Assembly: GCF_021310995.1 (NCBI RefSeq)
Contig: NZ_CP054151.1
Location: forward strand, 248,001 to 312,000
Direction: 5' to 3'
Origin: Agrobacterium vaccinii
GTDB lineage: Bacteria > Pseudomonadota > Alphaproteobacteria > Rhizobiales > Rhizobiaceae
DNA length: 64,000 nucleotides
Shown here: positions 8,862 through 17,485 of the stretch, piece after piece
Numbering within the stretch: position 1 is the first letter of the stretch
How the letters are laid out: the number at the start of each line of letters is the position of its first letter
Notes under the pieces: generated by a model
Database searches by the model: none
What the model saw: the letters and a program-made list of their open reading frames with translations, nothing else
What the model was told of the DNA's origin: nothing
Made by a program: the position numbers and the translations under genes

Positions 8862-9594
8862 GGTTTTCCTCCTGCAGCCGCGCTGCGGCACCGTGGCCGA
8901 GATAGGCTTCCACCACGGACGGGTCCTTGACGAGTTCGCGCGGCGTGCCATGGGCAATCATCTTGCCCTGGTTCAGCACGTAAGCCGTTTCCGCCAGCTG
9001 CATCACCGCCTGCATGACGTGCTCGATCATCAGGAAGGTATGCCCTTCCTCGCGGATTTTTCTGATGATGCCGACGATCTCGGTAATTTCGGAGGGGATA
9101 AGCCCTGCCATGACCTCGTCGAGCAGCAGCAGCTTCGCTCCCGTTGCCAGCGCCCGCGCCAGCTCCAGCCGTTTACGCCCGGCAATCGTCAGCGAAGATG
9201 CGGGACGATCAAGCATCGCGCCCATACCCAGCCGCTTGCCCACATCCCGCGCCACCGACATGGCTTCGCGACGGTCGTGATGGTGAAGATAGGCACCAAC
9301 AGCGATGTTTTCCTGAACCGTGAGCCCCGCAAAGGGTTGGACGATCTGGAAGGTGCGGATCATGCCCAGCGCGCAGATGCTGTGCGGTGCAAGGCCGGTG
9401 ATGTCCTTGCCTTGAAAGCGCACCGTGCCTTCGTCGGCCTTGGTAAAACCGGCAATCATCGTAAAGCAGGTCGTCTTGCCTGCGCCGTTGGGGCCGAGAA
9501 GTCCGACAATGGAGCCCTCGGGCACATCGAGCGAAGCGTCGGTGACAGCCTTCAAGCCGCCGAAGCTTTTGGAAAGATTACGAACCTCAAGCAT
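8854..9594 (-). CDS. Branched-chain-type ABC transporter ATP-binding protein, LivG-like
   Basis: A 246-residue ATPase with Walker A GPNGAGKTT, Q-loop RTFQIVQPF, signature LTIAGRKRLELAR (the LxxxxRxxLE variant typical of LivG) and Walker B LLLDEVMAGL, ending with the LivG-type tail VKDPSVVEAYLGHG. The ATG at 9594 has AAGGAGG 6 bases upstream and overlaps the end of the LivM gene by 8 bp. It forms the ATPase pair with the LivF-like protein of the same operon. Confidence 0.93.
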   Translation of the reverse strand: MLEVRNLSKSFGGLKAVTDASLDVPEGSIVGLLGPNGAGKTTCFTMIAGFTKADEGTVRFQGKDITGLAPHSICALGMIRTFQIVQPFAGLTVQENIAVGAYLHHHDRREAMSVARDVGKRLGMGAMLDRPASSLTIAGRKRLELARALATGAKLLLLDEVMAGLIPSEITEIVGIIRKIREEGHTFLMIEHVMQAVMQLAETAYVLNQGKMIAHGTPRELVKDPSVVEAYLGHGAAARLQEENHA

Positions 9595-10564
9595 TGTCGT
9601 CCTCCTTCTTCTTGAAGGTGCCGAGCTTGCCGGCGAGTCCAACAAGACCGTTGGGCAGGAAGCGCAGCGCGCAGATCAGCACAATCGCGTAGAGCACGAA
9701 ATTCAAACCGGGCGCATTGGGCAGCAGATGTTTCGCGCCTTCACCGAGGAGATGCAGGCCGAGTGTGCCGAGAAGCGGACCCCAGATGGTCCCGGCACCG
9801 CCGATGATCGGGCCGATCAGCGCCTCGATGGAGACGGCGCTGCCATAGACCACGTTGCTATCGATGAAGAGCCAGAGTTGGAGGTACAGCACACCGGCAA
9901 GACCACCGAATGCCCCGGAGATGGCCATCGCCTGCACCTTGATCTTGTAGGTGTCGATGCCGAGCGCGCGGGCTGCATCTTCATTTTCCCTGACGGCGAT
10001 GAGATAGGCACCGAAGCGGGAATATTTGATCAGAGCCGTCAGCGACATGACCAAGGCCACCACGACCAGAAGGGCAGTATAGGCAATGGCGCGGTCGTTG
10101 AATTGCAGGTTGGCCACGCCGGGTGCCAGCTTCAATTGCAGCCCGCTGCCGCCGCCGGTGAAATCGAAGGAAGACGCGCAGATGCGCAGCACTTCGGCAA
10201 AGGCCAGGGTGACGAGCGCGAAGTAGGAGCCCTTCAAGCCATAGCGGAAGGCCAGAGCGCCAATGAAGGCACCCATGACGGCACCGGCGAGAATGCCAGC
10301 ACCGAAGCCGACCCATGCGTTGACGCCATACTGCACCTGAAGGATGGCAGAGGCATAGGCACCCGTTCCATAAAGTGCTGCATGACCGAAGGAAGACAGG
10401 CCGCCGAAACCGCCGGTGATGTTCCATGAGAGGGCGACGACCGCGACGATCAGCGCATTGATGGTAAAGCCCATCCACACCGGCGATGAGGCGAAATAGA
10501 CCCCGAAGAGATAGGCGAGAGCCGCCGCAATAAGGGCGATCTGCCCGATGGATTGAGGTCTCAT
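9587..10564 (-). CDS. Branched-chain-type ABC transporter permease, LivM-like
   Basis: A 325-residue inner-membrane permease, very hydrophobic, with the conserved cytoplasmic loop AVRENEDAARALGID that contacts the ATPase, and GGAGTIWGPLLG near the C-terminus, as in LivM. The ATG at 10564 (MRPQSIGQ) overlaps the LivH stop as ATGA. The open frame continues about 130 residues upstream, but that extension is the out-of-frame shadow of LivH and is rejected. Confidence 0.93.
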   Translation of the reverse strand: MRPQSIGQIALIAAALAYLFGVYFASSPVWMGFTINALIVAVVALSWNITGGFGGLSSFGHAALYGTGAYASAILQVQYGVNAWVGFGAGILAGAVMGAFIGALAFRYGLKGSYFALVTLAFAEVLRICASSFDFTGGGSGLQLKLAPGVANLQFNDRAIAYTALLVVVALVMSLTALIKYSRFGAYLIAVRENEDAARALGIDTYKIKVQAMAISGAFGGLAGVLYLQLWLFIDSNVVYGSAVSIEALIGPIIGGAGTIWGPLLGTLGLHLLGEGAKHLLPNAPGLNFVLYAIVLICALRFLPNGLVGLAGKLGTFKKKEDDNA

Positions 10565-11430
10565 GTCCTTGCCCTCCCGAGAAGCCCTGACGGTTTGAAG
10601 AGAAGGATGAGGATGAAGGCGAGGAAGATGCCAATTTGGCCCAGGCTTTCGCCAAGGAAGAGACCGCACAGCGACTCGATGACGCCGAGAAGAAGGCCAG
10701 CGACCAAAGCACCCAGCAGGCTGCCCATTCCACCCAAAACCACCGTCGTGAAGGCGACCAGAACGAAGGTGTAGCCGACCTGTGGCGTGATGTAGAAAGT
10801 GGGCAACAGCAGGCAGGCGGCCAGTGCCACGCAGGCGGTGCCGATGCCGAAGCAAATGGCATAGGTGTGGTTGACGTCGATGCCGACGAGTTCTGCACCG
10901 CGCTTTTCGATTGCAACGGCACGAATAGCAGAGCCTGTGCGGGTATAGGCCATGAAGCACCAGAGCAGCGGAGCAACGGCGAGGGCTGCGCCGAAGGCAA
11001 TGACACGACCGAGCGGCAGGTATGCACCCAGCACTTCAACGGTGTCATAGGCATAGGCGATATCAGCCGTGCGCGTATTCGACGTCCAGAAGTAGAGCGC
11101 CAGATTGTCGATGATCATCGACACCGCAAGCGTGATGAGAAGAACATTCTGTTCCGAGCCGCTGCTCATCGGCGCAATCAGGAACCGCTGCAAGACGTAA
11201 CCGAGCGCGAAAAAGGCCGGAAGCACGAGGGGAATGGCGAGATAGGGATCGACGCCGAAATAGAAGTAGAGGAAGTAGACGGCGTAGAGCGCCAGCATCA
11301 ACAGGCTGCCATGCGCAAAGTTGATGATGTGGAGCACGCCATAAATCAGGGTGAGGCCCAGCGCCACAAGCGCATAGACGGCTCCCATCATCAGGCCGCT
11401 CAACACGGCAGGTAAGATCAGACTTGACAT
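10561..11430 (-). CDS. Branched-chain-type ABC transporter permease, LivH-like
   Basis: A 289-residue permease with about eight membrane segments. LivH hallmarks are GLTLIYGVLHIINFAHG near the N-terminus, the ATPase-contact loop AIRAVAIEKRGAELVGID and VLGGMGSLLGALVAGL. The start at 11430 (MSSLILPAVLSG) has AGAGG about 8 bases upstream. It follows the binding-protein gene with a 69-bp gap that contains the hairpin at 11460-11491, and overlaps LivM by 4 bp. Confidence 0.93.
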   Translation of the reverse strand: MSSLILPAVLSGLMMGAVYALVALGLTLIYGVLHIINFAHGSLLMLALYAVYFLYFYFGVDPYLAIPLVLPAFFALGYVLQRFLIAPMSSGSEQNVLLITLAVSMIIDNLALYFWTSNTRTADIAYAYDTVEVLGAYLPLGRVIAFGAALAVAPLLWCFMAYTRTGSAIRAVAIEKRGAELVGIDVNHTYAICFGIGTACVALAACLLLPTFYITPQVGYTFVLVAFTTVVLGGMGSLLGALVAGLLLGVIESLCGLFLGESLGQIGIFLAFILILLFKPSGLLGRART

Positions 11431-11459
11431 CAGGGCTTGCCTCTCTGTCGTTTGAAGAG

Positions 11460-11491
11460 CGCCCCCAGGGACATCTGCGTCCATGGGGGCG
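11460..11491 (-). other. RNA hairpin between the Liv-type binding protein and permease genes
   Basis: CGCCCCCA (11460-11467) pairs perfectly with TGGGGGCG (11484-11491), and an inner GGAC/GTCC can extend the stem. No T-run follows in the transcript direction, so it is unlikely to be a full terminator. It lies directly after the binding-protein stop and could protect the 3' end of that message or attenuate read-through, giving an excess of binding protein. Confidence 0.55.
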
Positions 11492-11499
11492 AGACCGTG

Positions 11500-12717
11500 T
11501 CAGTTTTTGGCAGGGATCGGGAAGACCGCTTCTGCGGTGGCATATTCCTTCGGAAAGACCAGTTCGATCTTATCACCACGGATCTGCGTGTTCACCGGCT
11601 GCGAGTTGACATTGTCGCCATTGACGAACTTCGTTGGACCATAAGGCATGATGGACTGGTCGAAGGTCGATGCGGCCAAGGCTTCGATCATCTTCTGGCG
11701 ATCAGCCGAAGCGCCGCGTTCCAGAGCGTCAGCAATGACCTGAATCGTTGCATAGGACACCATGACGTCGTAAGTCAGGTCCAGCTTGGCAGCGGCCACG
11801 CTGGCGGCGAGTGCCTTGGACAGATCCTTGGACGGATCGTACCAGTGATTGCAGTCCATCACATATTGAGCGACTTCCTTGTTCTCGCGAACGAACTTGA
11901 TGTTGGATGCAGCACCACCAAGGATGGAATAGATGGCCTTGAGTTCGACCCGCTGCTGGCTCAGCGCACGAGCCATCAAGGTGTACTCGTTGATGTAGTT
12001 CGAAGGGATAAGAATGTCAGCCTTCGATGCCTTGACGCGAAGCGCAATGTTGGAAAAGTCGCGCTGTGGTGTCGGGTGCGAGATGGTCTCGACGACTTCG
12101 ATGCCCTGCTTCGGCAGTTGCTCAGCAAGAATTTTCGCCATGTTGGAGCCGAACGGACCGTCCTCATGGACGATGGCCGCCGTCTTGATGGAATTGCCAG
12201 CGCCTGCATTGAGCAGCTTGAGGTTTTCAAGCGCGACGCTCGTGCATTTGTTGACGCCCGGCGTGAAGCGGAAAACGTTCGGCAGGCCACGCTGTACGAC
12301 CGTTTCAGCGGTGCCAATGGAGAAGACCTGCGCGAGATTGTACTTTGCCGCAGCCTGCGAGGACGCAAGGCCGAGTGCGGATGCTGTCGCGCCGGTGAAG
12401 GCGCAGGCATCGGCCTGGATCAGCGTATCGACAGCGGAGGCCGCGGCTTCCGGGCGGCTCTGTGCATCGACGATGACGAGCTCGATTTTAGCTCCGCCCA
12501 TGGATTTTATGCCGCCTGCGGCATTGATCGCTTCTGCGGCGAACTTTGCGCCGGCAGCACTTTGAGTACCGTTATAGGCAAGATTACCCGTGAGCGGTTC
12601 GATAACGCCAACCTTCACGGTGGCGGCCTGCGCGCGCAGGATGGATGGTGCAGCCAGGCTGACCGCAAGGGCACCAGAGACTTTTAAAAGGTCGCGTCGT
12701 TCGATTTTGAATGTCAT
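11500..12717 (-). CDS. Branched-chain-type ABC transporter substrate-binding protein
   Basis: A 405-residue periplasmic binding protein of the Leu/Ile/Val-binding (type 1) family. The N-terminus MTFKIERRDLLKVSGALAVSL has a twin-arginine-like ERRDLLK motif followed by a hydrophobic stretch and LRAQA cleavage region; mature text begins TVKVGVIEPLTG, typical of the family. The start at 12717 has GGGAG at a suitable distance. It sits between the LeuD-like gene and LivH in the catabolic operon, so its ligand is likely to be the pathway substrate. Family members bind amino acids, amides, urea and aromatic acids, so the ligand cannot be named. Confidence 0.9.
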   Translation of the reverse strand: MTFKIERRDLLKVSGALAVSLAAPSILRAQAATVKVGVIEPLTGNLAYNGTQSAAGAKFAAEAINAAGGIKSMGGAKIELVIVDAQSRPEAAASAVDTLIQADACAFTGATASALGLASSQAAAKYNLAQVFSIGTAETVVQRGLPNVFRFTPGVNKCTSVALENLKLLNAGAGNSIKTAAIVHEDGPFGSNMAKILAEQLPKQGIEVVETISHPTPQRDFSNIALRVKASKADILIPSNYINEYTLMARALSQQRVELKAIYSILGGAASNIKFVRENKEVAQYVMDCNHWYDPSKDLSKALAASVAAAKLDLTYDVMVSYATIQVIADALERGASADRQKMIEALAASTFDQSIMPYGPTKFVNGDNVNSQPVNTQIRGDKIELVFPKEYATAEAVFPIPAKN

Positions 12718-12772
12718 TTTTATGCTCCCAGTTTTTTTATGAGACGGCAAAAGAAACTCGCTGGTCCGCCCG

Positions 12773-13390
12773 TCAACGGCCCAGCCAGGAATGCGACGCC
12801 ATTCGATCCGTCTCGAAGGCGGTGATCTGCTCCATGTATGTGAATGTCATCTCGATCTCGTCCAGACCACGCAGAATGCAGTCCCGCGCAAAGGGATCGA
12901 TGGCGATGCGGTGGGTGCCGAGATTGCCCGGCAGGATCAGTTGTGCAGCCTCAAGATTAACCGTAACCTCCGCGTCGGGAAAGCGGGCGAGATGTTCAGC
13001 CAGCGCATCACAATGCTCAGCCGCCAGGCGAACCGGCACAAGCCCATTTTTCAGCGCATTGTTGAAGAAGATGTCGCCAAAACTCGGCCCGATCACCGCC
13101 CGGATGCCTTGATCCACCAGCGCGTAGACAGCACCTTCGCGGGACGATCCGCAACCGAAATTATCTTCGACAAGAAGAATGGTCGCGGCATCGGCACCGG
13201 GCTTGTTCAGCGGGAATGCAGCGTCGATTTCCCCATGCTCGTCGCGCCTGATGTCGTGGAACAGAAACTGGCCATAGCCCTGCGCACGGTCCGCCTTCAA
13301 AAAGCGTCCGGGAATGATCTGGTCCGTGTCGCAGTTGACGCCGGGTATGGCGACTACCGTTGATGTTTCGCGAGTGAATGCTTTCATCAT
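12773..13390 (-). CDS. LeuD-like hydro-lyase small subunit (3-isopropylmalate dehydratase family)
   Basis: A 205-residue small (swivel) subunit of the aconitase superfamily. It keeps VNCDTDQIIPGRFLK near residues 17-32 and NFGCGSSRE near 75-83, both diagnostic of isopropylmalate isomerase small subunits. It forms a heterodimer with the LeuC-like protein encoded 7 bp upstream. The gene lies among amide-hydrolase, lyase and transporter genes instead of leucine-synthesis genes, so a catabolic hydratase role on a methylated or alkylated maleate/malate (compare dimethylmaleate hydratase DmdAB) is more likely than leucine biosynthesis. Either of two adjacent ATG codons (13390, 13387) could be the start. 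Confidence 0.88.
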   Translation of the reverse strand: MMKAFTRETSTVVAIPGVNCDTDQIIPGRFLKADRAQGYGQFLFHDIRRDEHGEIDAAFPLNKPGADAATILLVEDNFGCGSSREGAVYALVDQGIRAVIGPSFGDIFFNNALKNGLVPVRLAAEHCDALAEHLARFPDAEVTVNLEAAQLILPGNLGTHRIAIDPFARDCILRGLDEIEMTFTYMEQITAFETDRMASHSWLGR

Positions 13391-13397
13391 TGTGCCC

Positions 13398-14804
13398 TCA
13401 CATCGTGCGCACGTCGGTCAGACAGCCGCTAATGGCAGCGGCAGCCGCCATAGCCGGACTGACCAGATGGGTGCGCGCGCCGGGGCCCTGACGACCGACG
13501 AAATTGCGGTTGGAGGTGGAGGCGCAGCGTTCGCCGGGACCAACCACGTCACCGTTCATCGCCGCGCACATGGAACAGCCGGATTCACGCCATTCAAAGC
13601 CTGCCTCACGGAAGGTGCGCGCAATGCCCTCGGCTTCCGCCTGCTCTTTCACCTGAGTCGATCCCGGCACGACGATGGCCGGGATCATCGCCTTGCGACC
13701 TTTGAGAATGGAGGCAGCCGCCCGCAGATCCTCGATCCGGCTGTTGGTGCAGGAGCCGATGAAGACCTTATCCAGTTTCAGGCCATCCAGCGGCGTGCCG
13801 GGCGCAAGCTCCATATACTCAAGCGATTTCGTCGCCGCCTTGCGCTTGTCGGAACCGTCGAAACTTGTTGGATCAGGAACGCGTCCGTTGATCGAAACGG
13901 CATCTTCCGGGCTTGTTCCCCATGTCACCATCGGCGCGATTTCCGCACCGTCCATTCTAACTTCCGCGTCAAAGAAAGCGTCGGTGTCGCTGGAAAGCGT
14001 GCGCCAATGGGAAACCGCGCCGTCCCATTCCGGCTCCGATGGCGCAAAATGGCGACCTCGCACATAGGCAAACGTCGTGTCATCCGCCGCGACCATGCCG
14101 AAGCGGGCAGCGGCCTCGATTGACATATTGCAAAGCGTCAATCGTCCCTCGATGGAGAGATCGCGAACCACCTGACCGGCAAATTCAATGGCATGACCAC
14201 CGGCCCCCGCAGCTCCGATCTTCGCAATCAGCGCCAGCATGACATCCTTGGCCGTCACGCCCTGCCCCAGCATGCCGTCAATGGTGACACGCATCGTCTT
14301 GGGACGAGACTGCCACAGGGTCTGGGTGGCCAGAACATGGGCGTTTTCGGATTGGCCGATACCGAATGCGATGGCGCCCAGCGCCCCTTGCGTTGACGTA
14401 TGGCTGTCGGAACAGACGATGGTGAGGCCCGGCAGCGTGATGCCCTGTTCCGGTGCCACGACGTGAACGATACCTTGTTCACGGCTCGACAGTCCGAAAT
14501 GGCGCATTCCGCCCCATTCCATGTTTTCATCGAAGGTGTCGATCATGTGGGCGATGGCCGGGCTTGCCGCATCGCGCGATGTTCGCCCCAGTGTCGGCAC
14601 ATAATGGTCGGCAACACCGAAAATCTGCTGCGGACGCCGGGGCTTCAAGCCACGCCGCTTGAGATCGGCAAAGGCATGGAAGCTGCCCTCGTGGATCATA
14701 TCGCGGTCGATATAAAGCAGCGACGGACCTGCTGGATGCCGCAATATTTCGTGCTCATCCCAGATTTTGCCCAACATTGTGCGCGGTGCGGCTGCTTGCG
14801 CCAT
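13398..14804 (-). CDS. LeuC-like hydro-lyase large subunit (3-isopropylmalate dehydratase family)
   Basis: A 468-residue Fe-S hydro-lyase large subunit. The three cluster ligands are visible as Cys352 (GSCTNSR) and Cys410/Cys413 (SGCSMCAAMNGD), with VCSDSHTST at 130-138 and VADHYVPT at 64-71. All catalytic landmarks are intact, so an active [4Fe-4S] enzyme is expected. With LeuD it should add or remove water across a C=C of a dicarboxylic acid. The genomic context (cyclic amidase paralogues upstream, KRCGH lyase downstream) argues for a degradative substituted-maleate hydratase. Residual isopropylmalate activity cannot be excluded. Confidence 0.9.
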   Translation of the reverse strand: MAQAAAPRTMLGKIWDEHEILRHPAGPSLLYIDRDMIHEGSFHAFADLKRRGLKPRRPQQIFGVADHYVPTLGRTSRDAASPAIAHMIDTFDENMEWGGMRHFGLSSREQGIVHVVAPEQGITLPGLTIVCSDSHTSTQGALGAIAFGIGQSENAHVLATQTLWQSRPKTMRVTIDGMLGQGVTAKDVMLALIAKIGAAGAGGHAIEFAGQVVRDLSIEGRLTLCNMSIEAAARFGMVAADDTTFAYVRGRHFAPSEPEWDGAVSHWRTLSSDTDAFFDAEVRMDGAEIAPMVTWGTSPEDAVSINGRVPDPTSFDGSDKRKAATKSLEYMELAPGTPLDGLKLDKVFIGSCTNSRIEDLRAAASILKGRKAMIPAIVVPGSTQVKEQAEAEGIARTFREAGFEWRESGCSMCAAMNGDVVGPGERCASTSNRNFVGRQGPGARTHLVSPAMAAAAAISGCLTDVRTM

Positions 14805-14841
14805 GACCTTGTCTTCCTGTTATTCGGCTCGACGTTCGGTT

Positions 14842-15765
14842 TCAGCCAGCGGCACGGAACGCCGCGCAGATGTCACCCGCGGGTGCGTTCCACACACCCT
14901 CATGCGACAGGATGTAATCCAGTGCTTCACGCAGATATTCGACACGATACGGCATGCCGGACACCCAGCTGTGCAGCGGCAGGCTCATGACGCGACCACC
15001 ATATTGCGCGCTTTCGCGGTAGAGCACATCGAACCGGTCCTTGACCTGCTGCACCCATTCGGCTTCCGACTGGAAATATTCGTCGGCCACCACACGGTCA
15101 TCGGTCTCGTAGGCCATGGGCATGGCCAGCAGCGAACCGTTTTTTGTCTGCATCTCGTAGGGAAGATCGTCATTTGCCCAATCAAGGCTGTAGGCGATCC
15201 CGTTGCGCGCCAAAAGATCGGGCGTGTTGAACCCCTGCGCACGGCCCGGCGACAACCAACCCTCGACCTTCTGTCCACTTGCTTCGCGAAGCAGGCTCAA
15301 AGCCTCGGCAATGATTGCGTTTTCCTCGTCTTCGCCAAGACCGGAGTGATGGACCTTGCCCATATCCAGACCATGAGCGATGATTTCATGCCCGCCTCTG
15401 ATGACAGCTTCGATCAGTGCCGGATAACGCGAGGCAATCACGCCGTTGATGGCGAAGCTGACTTCCAGCTCTTTTTCGGCAAGAAGCTTGAGGATGCGGA
15501 AAATGCCGATGCGATTGCCGTAATCGCGGTTCGTGTAATAGCGAAAATCCGGGTAAGGCATGGACAACGCGCCCGGTGCCTTAAAGGGTTTGGACGGCAT
15601 GTCGAGCGGAAAATGCTGGACATGGGTGACGATGGATAGCGCGATGCGCGCGCCATCGGGCCAGGCAATCGGCTTGCGGGTGAACAAGTCGCTCCACGCA
15701 TAGCGGTCATGATCCATGCCATAATGACGGGCGGGGTATTTGAGATAGTCTTCAGGCATAGACAT
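14842..15765 (-). CDS. PuuE-like polysaccharide-deacetylase-family amidohydrolase, copy 2
   Basis: A 307-residue (beta/alpha)-barrel protein of the polysaccharide deacetylase superfamily in the allantoinase PuuE branch, whose members hydrolyse cyclic amides rather than glycans. It shows the DFRYYTNRDYGNRIG segment, the metal-site-like HEIIAHGLDMGKVHH and GWLSPGRAQGFNTPDLL, and the C-terminal PLHSWVSGMPYR. No signal peptide is visible, so it is cytoplasmic, unlike secreted glycan deacetylases. It is a diverged paralogue of the gene upstream and starts at TGATG on that gene's stop. It probably opens a ring amide or imide of the imported compound; the substrate is inferred from context only. Confidence 0.82.
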   Translation of the reverse strand: MSMPEDYLKYPARHYGMDHDRYAWSDLFTRKPIAWPDGARIALSIVTHVQHFPLDMPSKPFKAPGALSMPYPDFRYYTNRDYGNRIGIFRILKLLAEKELEVSFAINGVIASRYPALIEAVIRGGHEIIAHGLDMGKVHHSGLGEDEENAIIAEALSLLREASGQKVEGWLSPGRAQGFNTPDLLARNGIAYSLDWANDDLPYEMQTKNGSLLAMPMAYETDDRVVADEYFQSEAEWVQQVKDRFDVLYRESAQYGGRVMSLPLHSWVSGMPYRVEYLREALDYILSHEGVWNAPAGDICAAFRAAG

Positions 15766-16712
15766 CAGCGCGCTCCCTTCCCGGAATTATGGGCGACCAT
15801 GGCAGCACTCATGGCGTCATAGGCACCGCTGGCGTGATAGGCGGCTGCGATCTCGCGGCCTGTCGTTTGCCAAACGCCGTCATGTCCAGCGATATAGTCG
15901 ATGGCCTCGGCAAAGGCGTCGATGCGATGCGGCTGACCTACCAGATAGGGATGCAGCGGAATGCACATGACAGTCCCGCTCTCATCGCCTTCCTTATAAA
16001 GCTGATCGAACTGCCGCTTGATGATTTCGCCGTAGTGGCGCGGCGTGACCTTCTGGCTGTTGTAAACGATGACATCGTTCATCTCGAGCGAGTACGGCAT
16101 GGAAATCAGCTTGCCGGACTTGACCTTGACCGGCATTGGCTGGTCGTCATGGAACATGTCGCAGGTGTACTGAATGCCCGCTTCCGACAGAATGTCCATC
16201 GTCCAGAAATTGTTGGACAGTGCTGGCGACAGCCATCCTGCCAGTTCCTGACCGGTGTGCTTGCGCACCGTATCGAAGGCATCGCGGATGACGGCGCGTT
16301 CCTGTTCGATATCGAGATTATAGACATAACGGGTGTTGTAGATGCCGTGGGAAAAGAACTCCCAGCCGCGATCCGCACAGGCCTTGATGATTTCAGGGTG
16401 GTGATCGCACAGCGCGACATTGAGCGAGACAGAACCGCGAAAACCCGCTTTGTCCATCGCCGCCATCATCCGCTGCCAACCGGCGCGGTTGCCGTAATCG
16501 CGATGGGAATATTGCAGAACATCCGGGTTTGGCCGCGCCCAGGGCGTGCGGGTCGGGTTGTTCGGCGGGTTGTATTCGTAGAATTCGATGTTCGGCGCGA
16601 TCCAGACCGCGATCTTCTTGTTGCCGGGCCAGACGATCTTCGGGCGGTTGGGCCAGGGCAGATAATCGTAGAGCCCCAGATCAGACTTCATGGCGGTGTC
16701 TTCAGCGGCCAT
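15765..16712 (-). CDS. PuuE-like polysaccharide-deacetylase-family amidohydrolase, copy 1
   Basis: A 315-residue paralogue of the following gene, with YSHRDYGNRAGW, WEFFSHGIYNTRYV, GWLSPALSNNFWTMDIL and PLHPYLVGQPHRIDAF in the same order. The ATG at 16712 lies one base beyond the stop of the preceding hydrolase gene and has GGAGG 9 bases upstream; a longer frame to 16781 would overlap that gene by 67 bp and is rejected. It is cytoplasmic by lack of a signal. Two retained copies suggest either a mixed complex or two sequential amide openings. Allantoinase (PuuE) and cyclic-imide-hydrolase-type activities are the nearest precedents known to me. Confidence 0.82.
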   Translation of the reverse strand: MAAEDTAMKSDLGLYDYLPWPNRPKIVWPGNKKIAVWIAPNIEFYEYNPPNNPTRTPWARPNPDVLQYSHRDYGNRAGWQRMMAAMDKAGFRGSVSLNVALCDHHPEIIKACADRGWEFFSHGIYNTRYVYNLDIEQERAVIRDAFDTVRKHTGQELAGWLSPALSNNFWTMDILSEAGIQYTCDMFHDDQPMPVKVKSGKLISMPYSLEMNDVIVYNSQKVTPRHYGEIIKRQFDQLYKEGDESGTVMCIPLHPYLVGQPHRIDAFAEAIDYIAGHDGVWQTTGREIAAAYHASGAYDAMSAAMVAHNSGKGAR

Positions 16713-16713
16713 C

Positions 16714-17391
16714 TCAGCGAACCTCCGGCTGATAGGCCTCGTACCAGGCAATGGCATCCGAGACCGGGATGACGTCGCCATATTTCACGGAGATATCGTA
16801 GAGATTGGCGAAATGCGGGCTCTCATGCTTGTCTGCCACACACTCTTCAGGAACGATGACCCGGTAGCCGCGCGAAATCGAATCCACCACGCAGGCGCGA
16901 ACGCAGCCAGATGTGGAGCCGCCCGTCAAAACAACCGTGTCGCACTGGTGCCAGACCATCAACGACTGGAGATTGGTCTCATGAAACGGTGACGCCATGC
17001 GCTTGTTGATGACGATGTCCTTTACGTGATCGATCTCCAGACGCGAATCGAACTCGGCTCTGCGCGAACCGACCTTGATGTTCTGCAGGGAATCCGGCGT
17101 ATTCGTGCGCGTGCCCCAGACACCGCAATCCTCACCCGATTCCATGTAGGCCACATAGGTCCAGGTCACGGGCAGGCCCTTGTCGCGGGCGAGATTTGAC
17201 AGCGTGTTGACGTATTCGAGCTGCCGGGGGTCGGTTTCGTAAGCGGAGACGAATTCGCCGAGAGACGTATAGGCGCATTGCAGATCGATGTTGATTAGCA
17301 TTGGCTTGCGACCGAACCCAAAACGCTTGCGCGTAGGATTTGCCTTGGCGTTTTCGTAAAGTTCACGTGCGGTAAGCGATGACATTTCCAT
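16714..17391 (-). CDS. Isochorismatase-family cysteine hydrolase (N-carbamoylsarcosine amidase-like)
   Basis: A 225-residue hydrolase with the family catalytic triad in place: Asp36 (INIDLQCAY), Lys130 (VINKRMAS) and Cys163 (GGSTSGCVRA). The sequence context resembles N-carbamoylsarcosine amidase, maleamate amidase and ureidoacrylate hydrolases, which release ammonia or carbamate from linear amides. ATG at 17391 is preceded by GGAGG with 5-base spacing; the frame continues to 17436 without family residues. It is the first gene of the 15-gene operon, directly followed by the PuuE-like pair. A natural scheme is ring opening by the PuuE-like enzymes, then half-amide hydrolysis by this protein. 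Confidence 0.88.
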   Translation of the reverse strand: MEMSSLTARELYENAKANPTRKRFGFGRKPMLINIDLQCAYTSLGEFVSAYETDPRQLEYVNTLSNLARDKGLPVTWTYVAYMESGEDCGVWGTRTNTPDSLQNIKVGSRRAEFDSRLEIDHVKDIVINKRMASPFHETNLQSLMVWHQCDTVVLTGGSTSGCVRACVVDSISRGYRVIVPEECVADKHESPHFANLYDISVKYGDVIPVSDAIAWYEAYQPEVR

Positions 17392-17485
17392 GACGACCTC
17401 CAGTGCATTGCGACCCTTCACACGACCGAAATACAAGTCGCTTCCTCAGCAAAGGCGCCGTTTTATTATTTCTATTGTTATCACT

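Noticed and set aside
9425-10429. 334-residue plus-strand open frame over the LivG/LivM genes
   Set aside because: Spans two real genes in antisense and has no family features.
11437-12687. 416-residue plus-strand open frame over the Liv-type binding protein
   Set aside because: Exact antisense of a well-supported binding protein; the residues look like an antisense reading and no ribosome-binding site or partner gene supports it.
12773-14804. LeuC/LeuD as part of leucine biosynthesis
   Set aside because: No leuA, leuB or other biosynthetic gene is near, while amidohydrolase, lyase and importer genes share the operon; a catabolic hydratase is the better reading.
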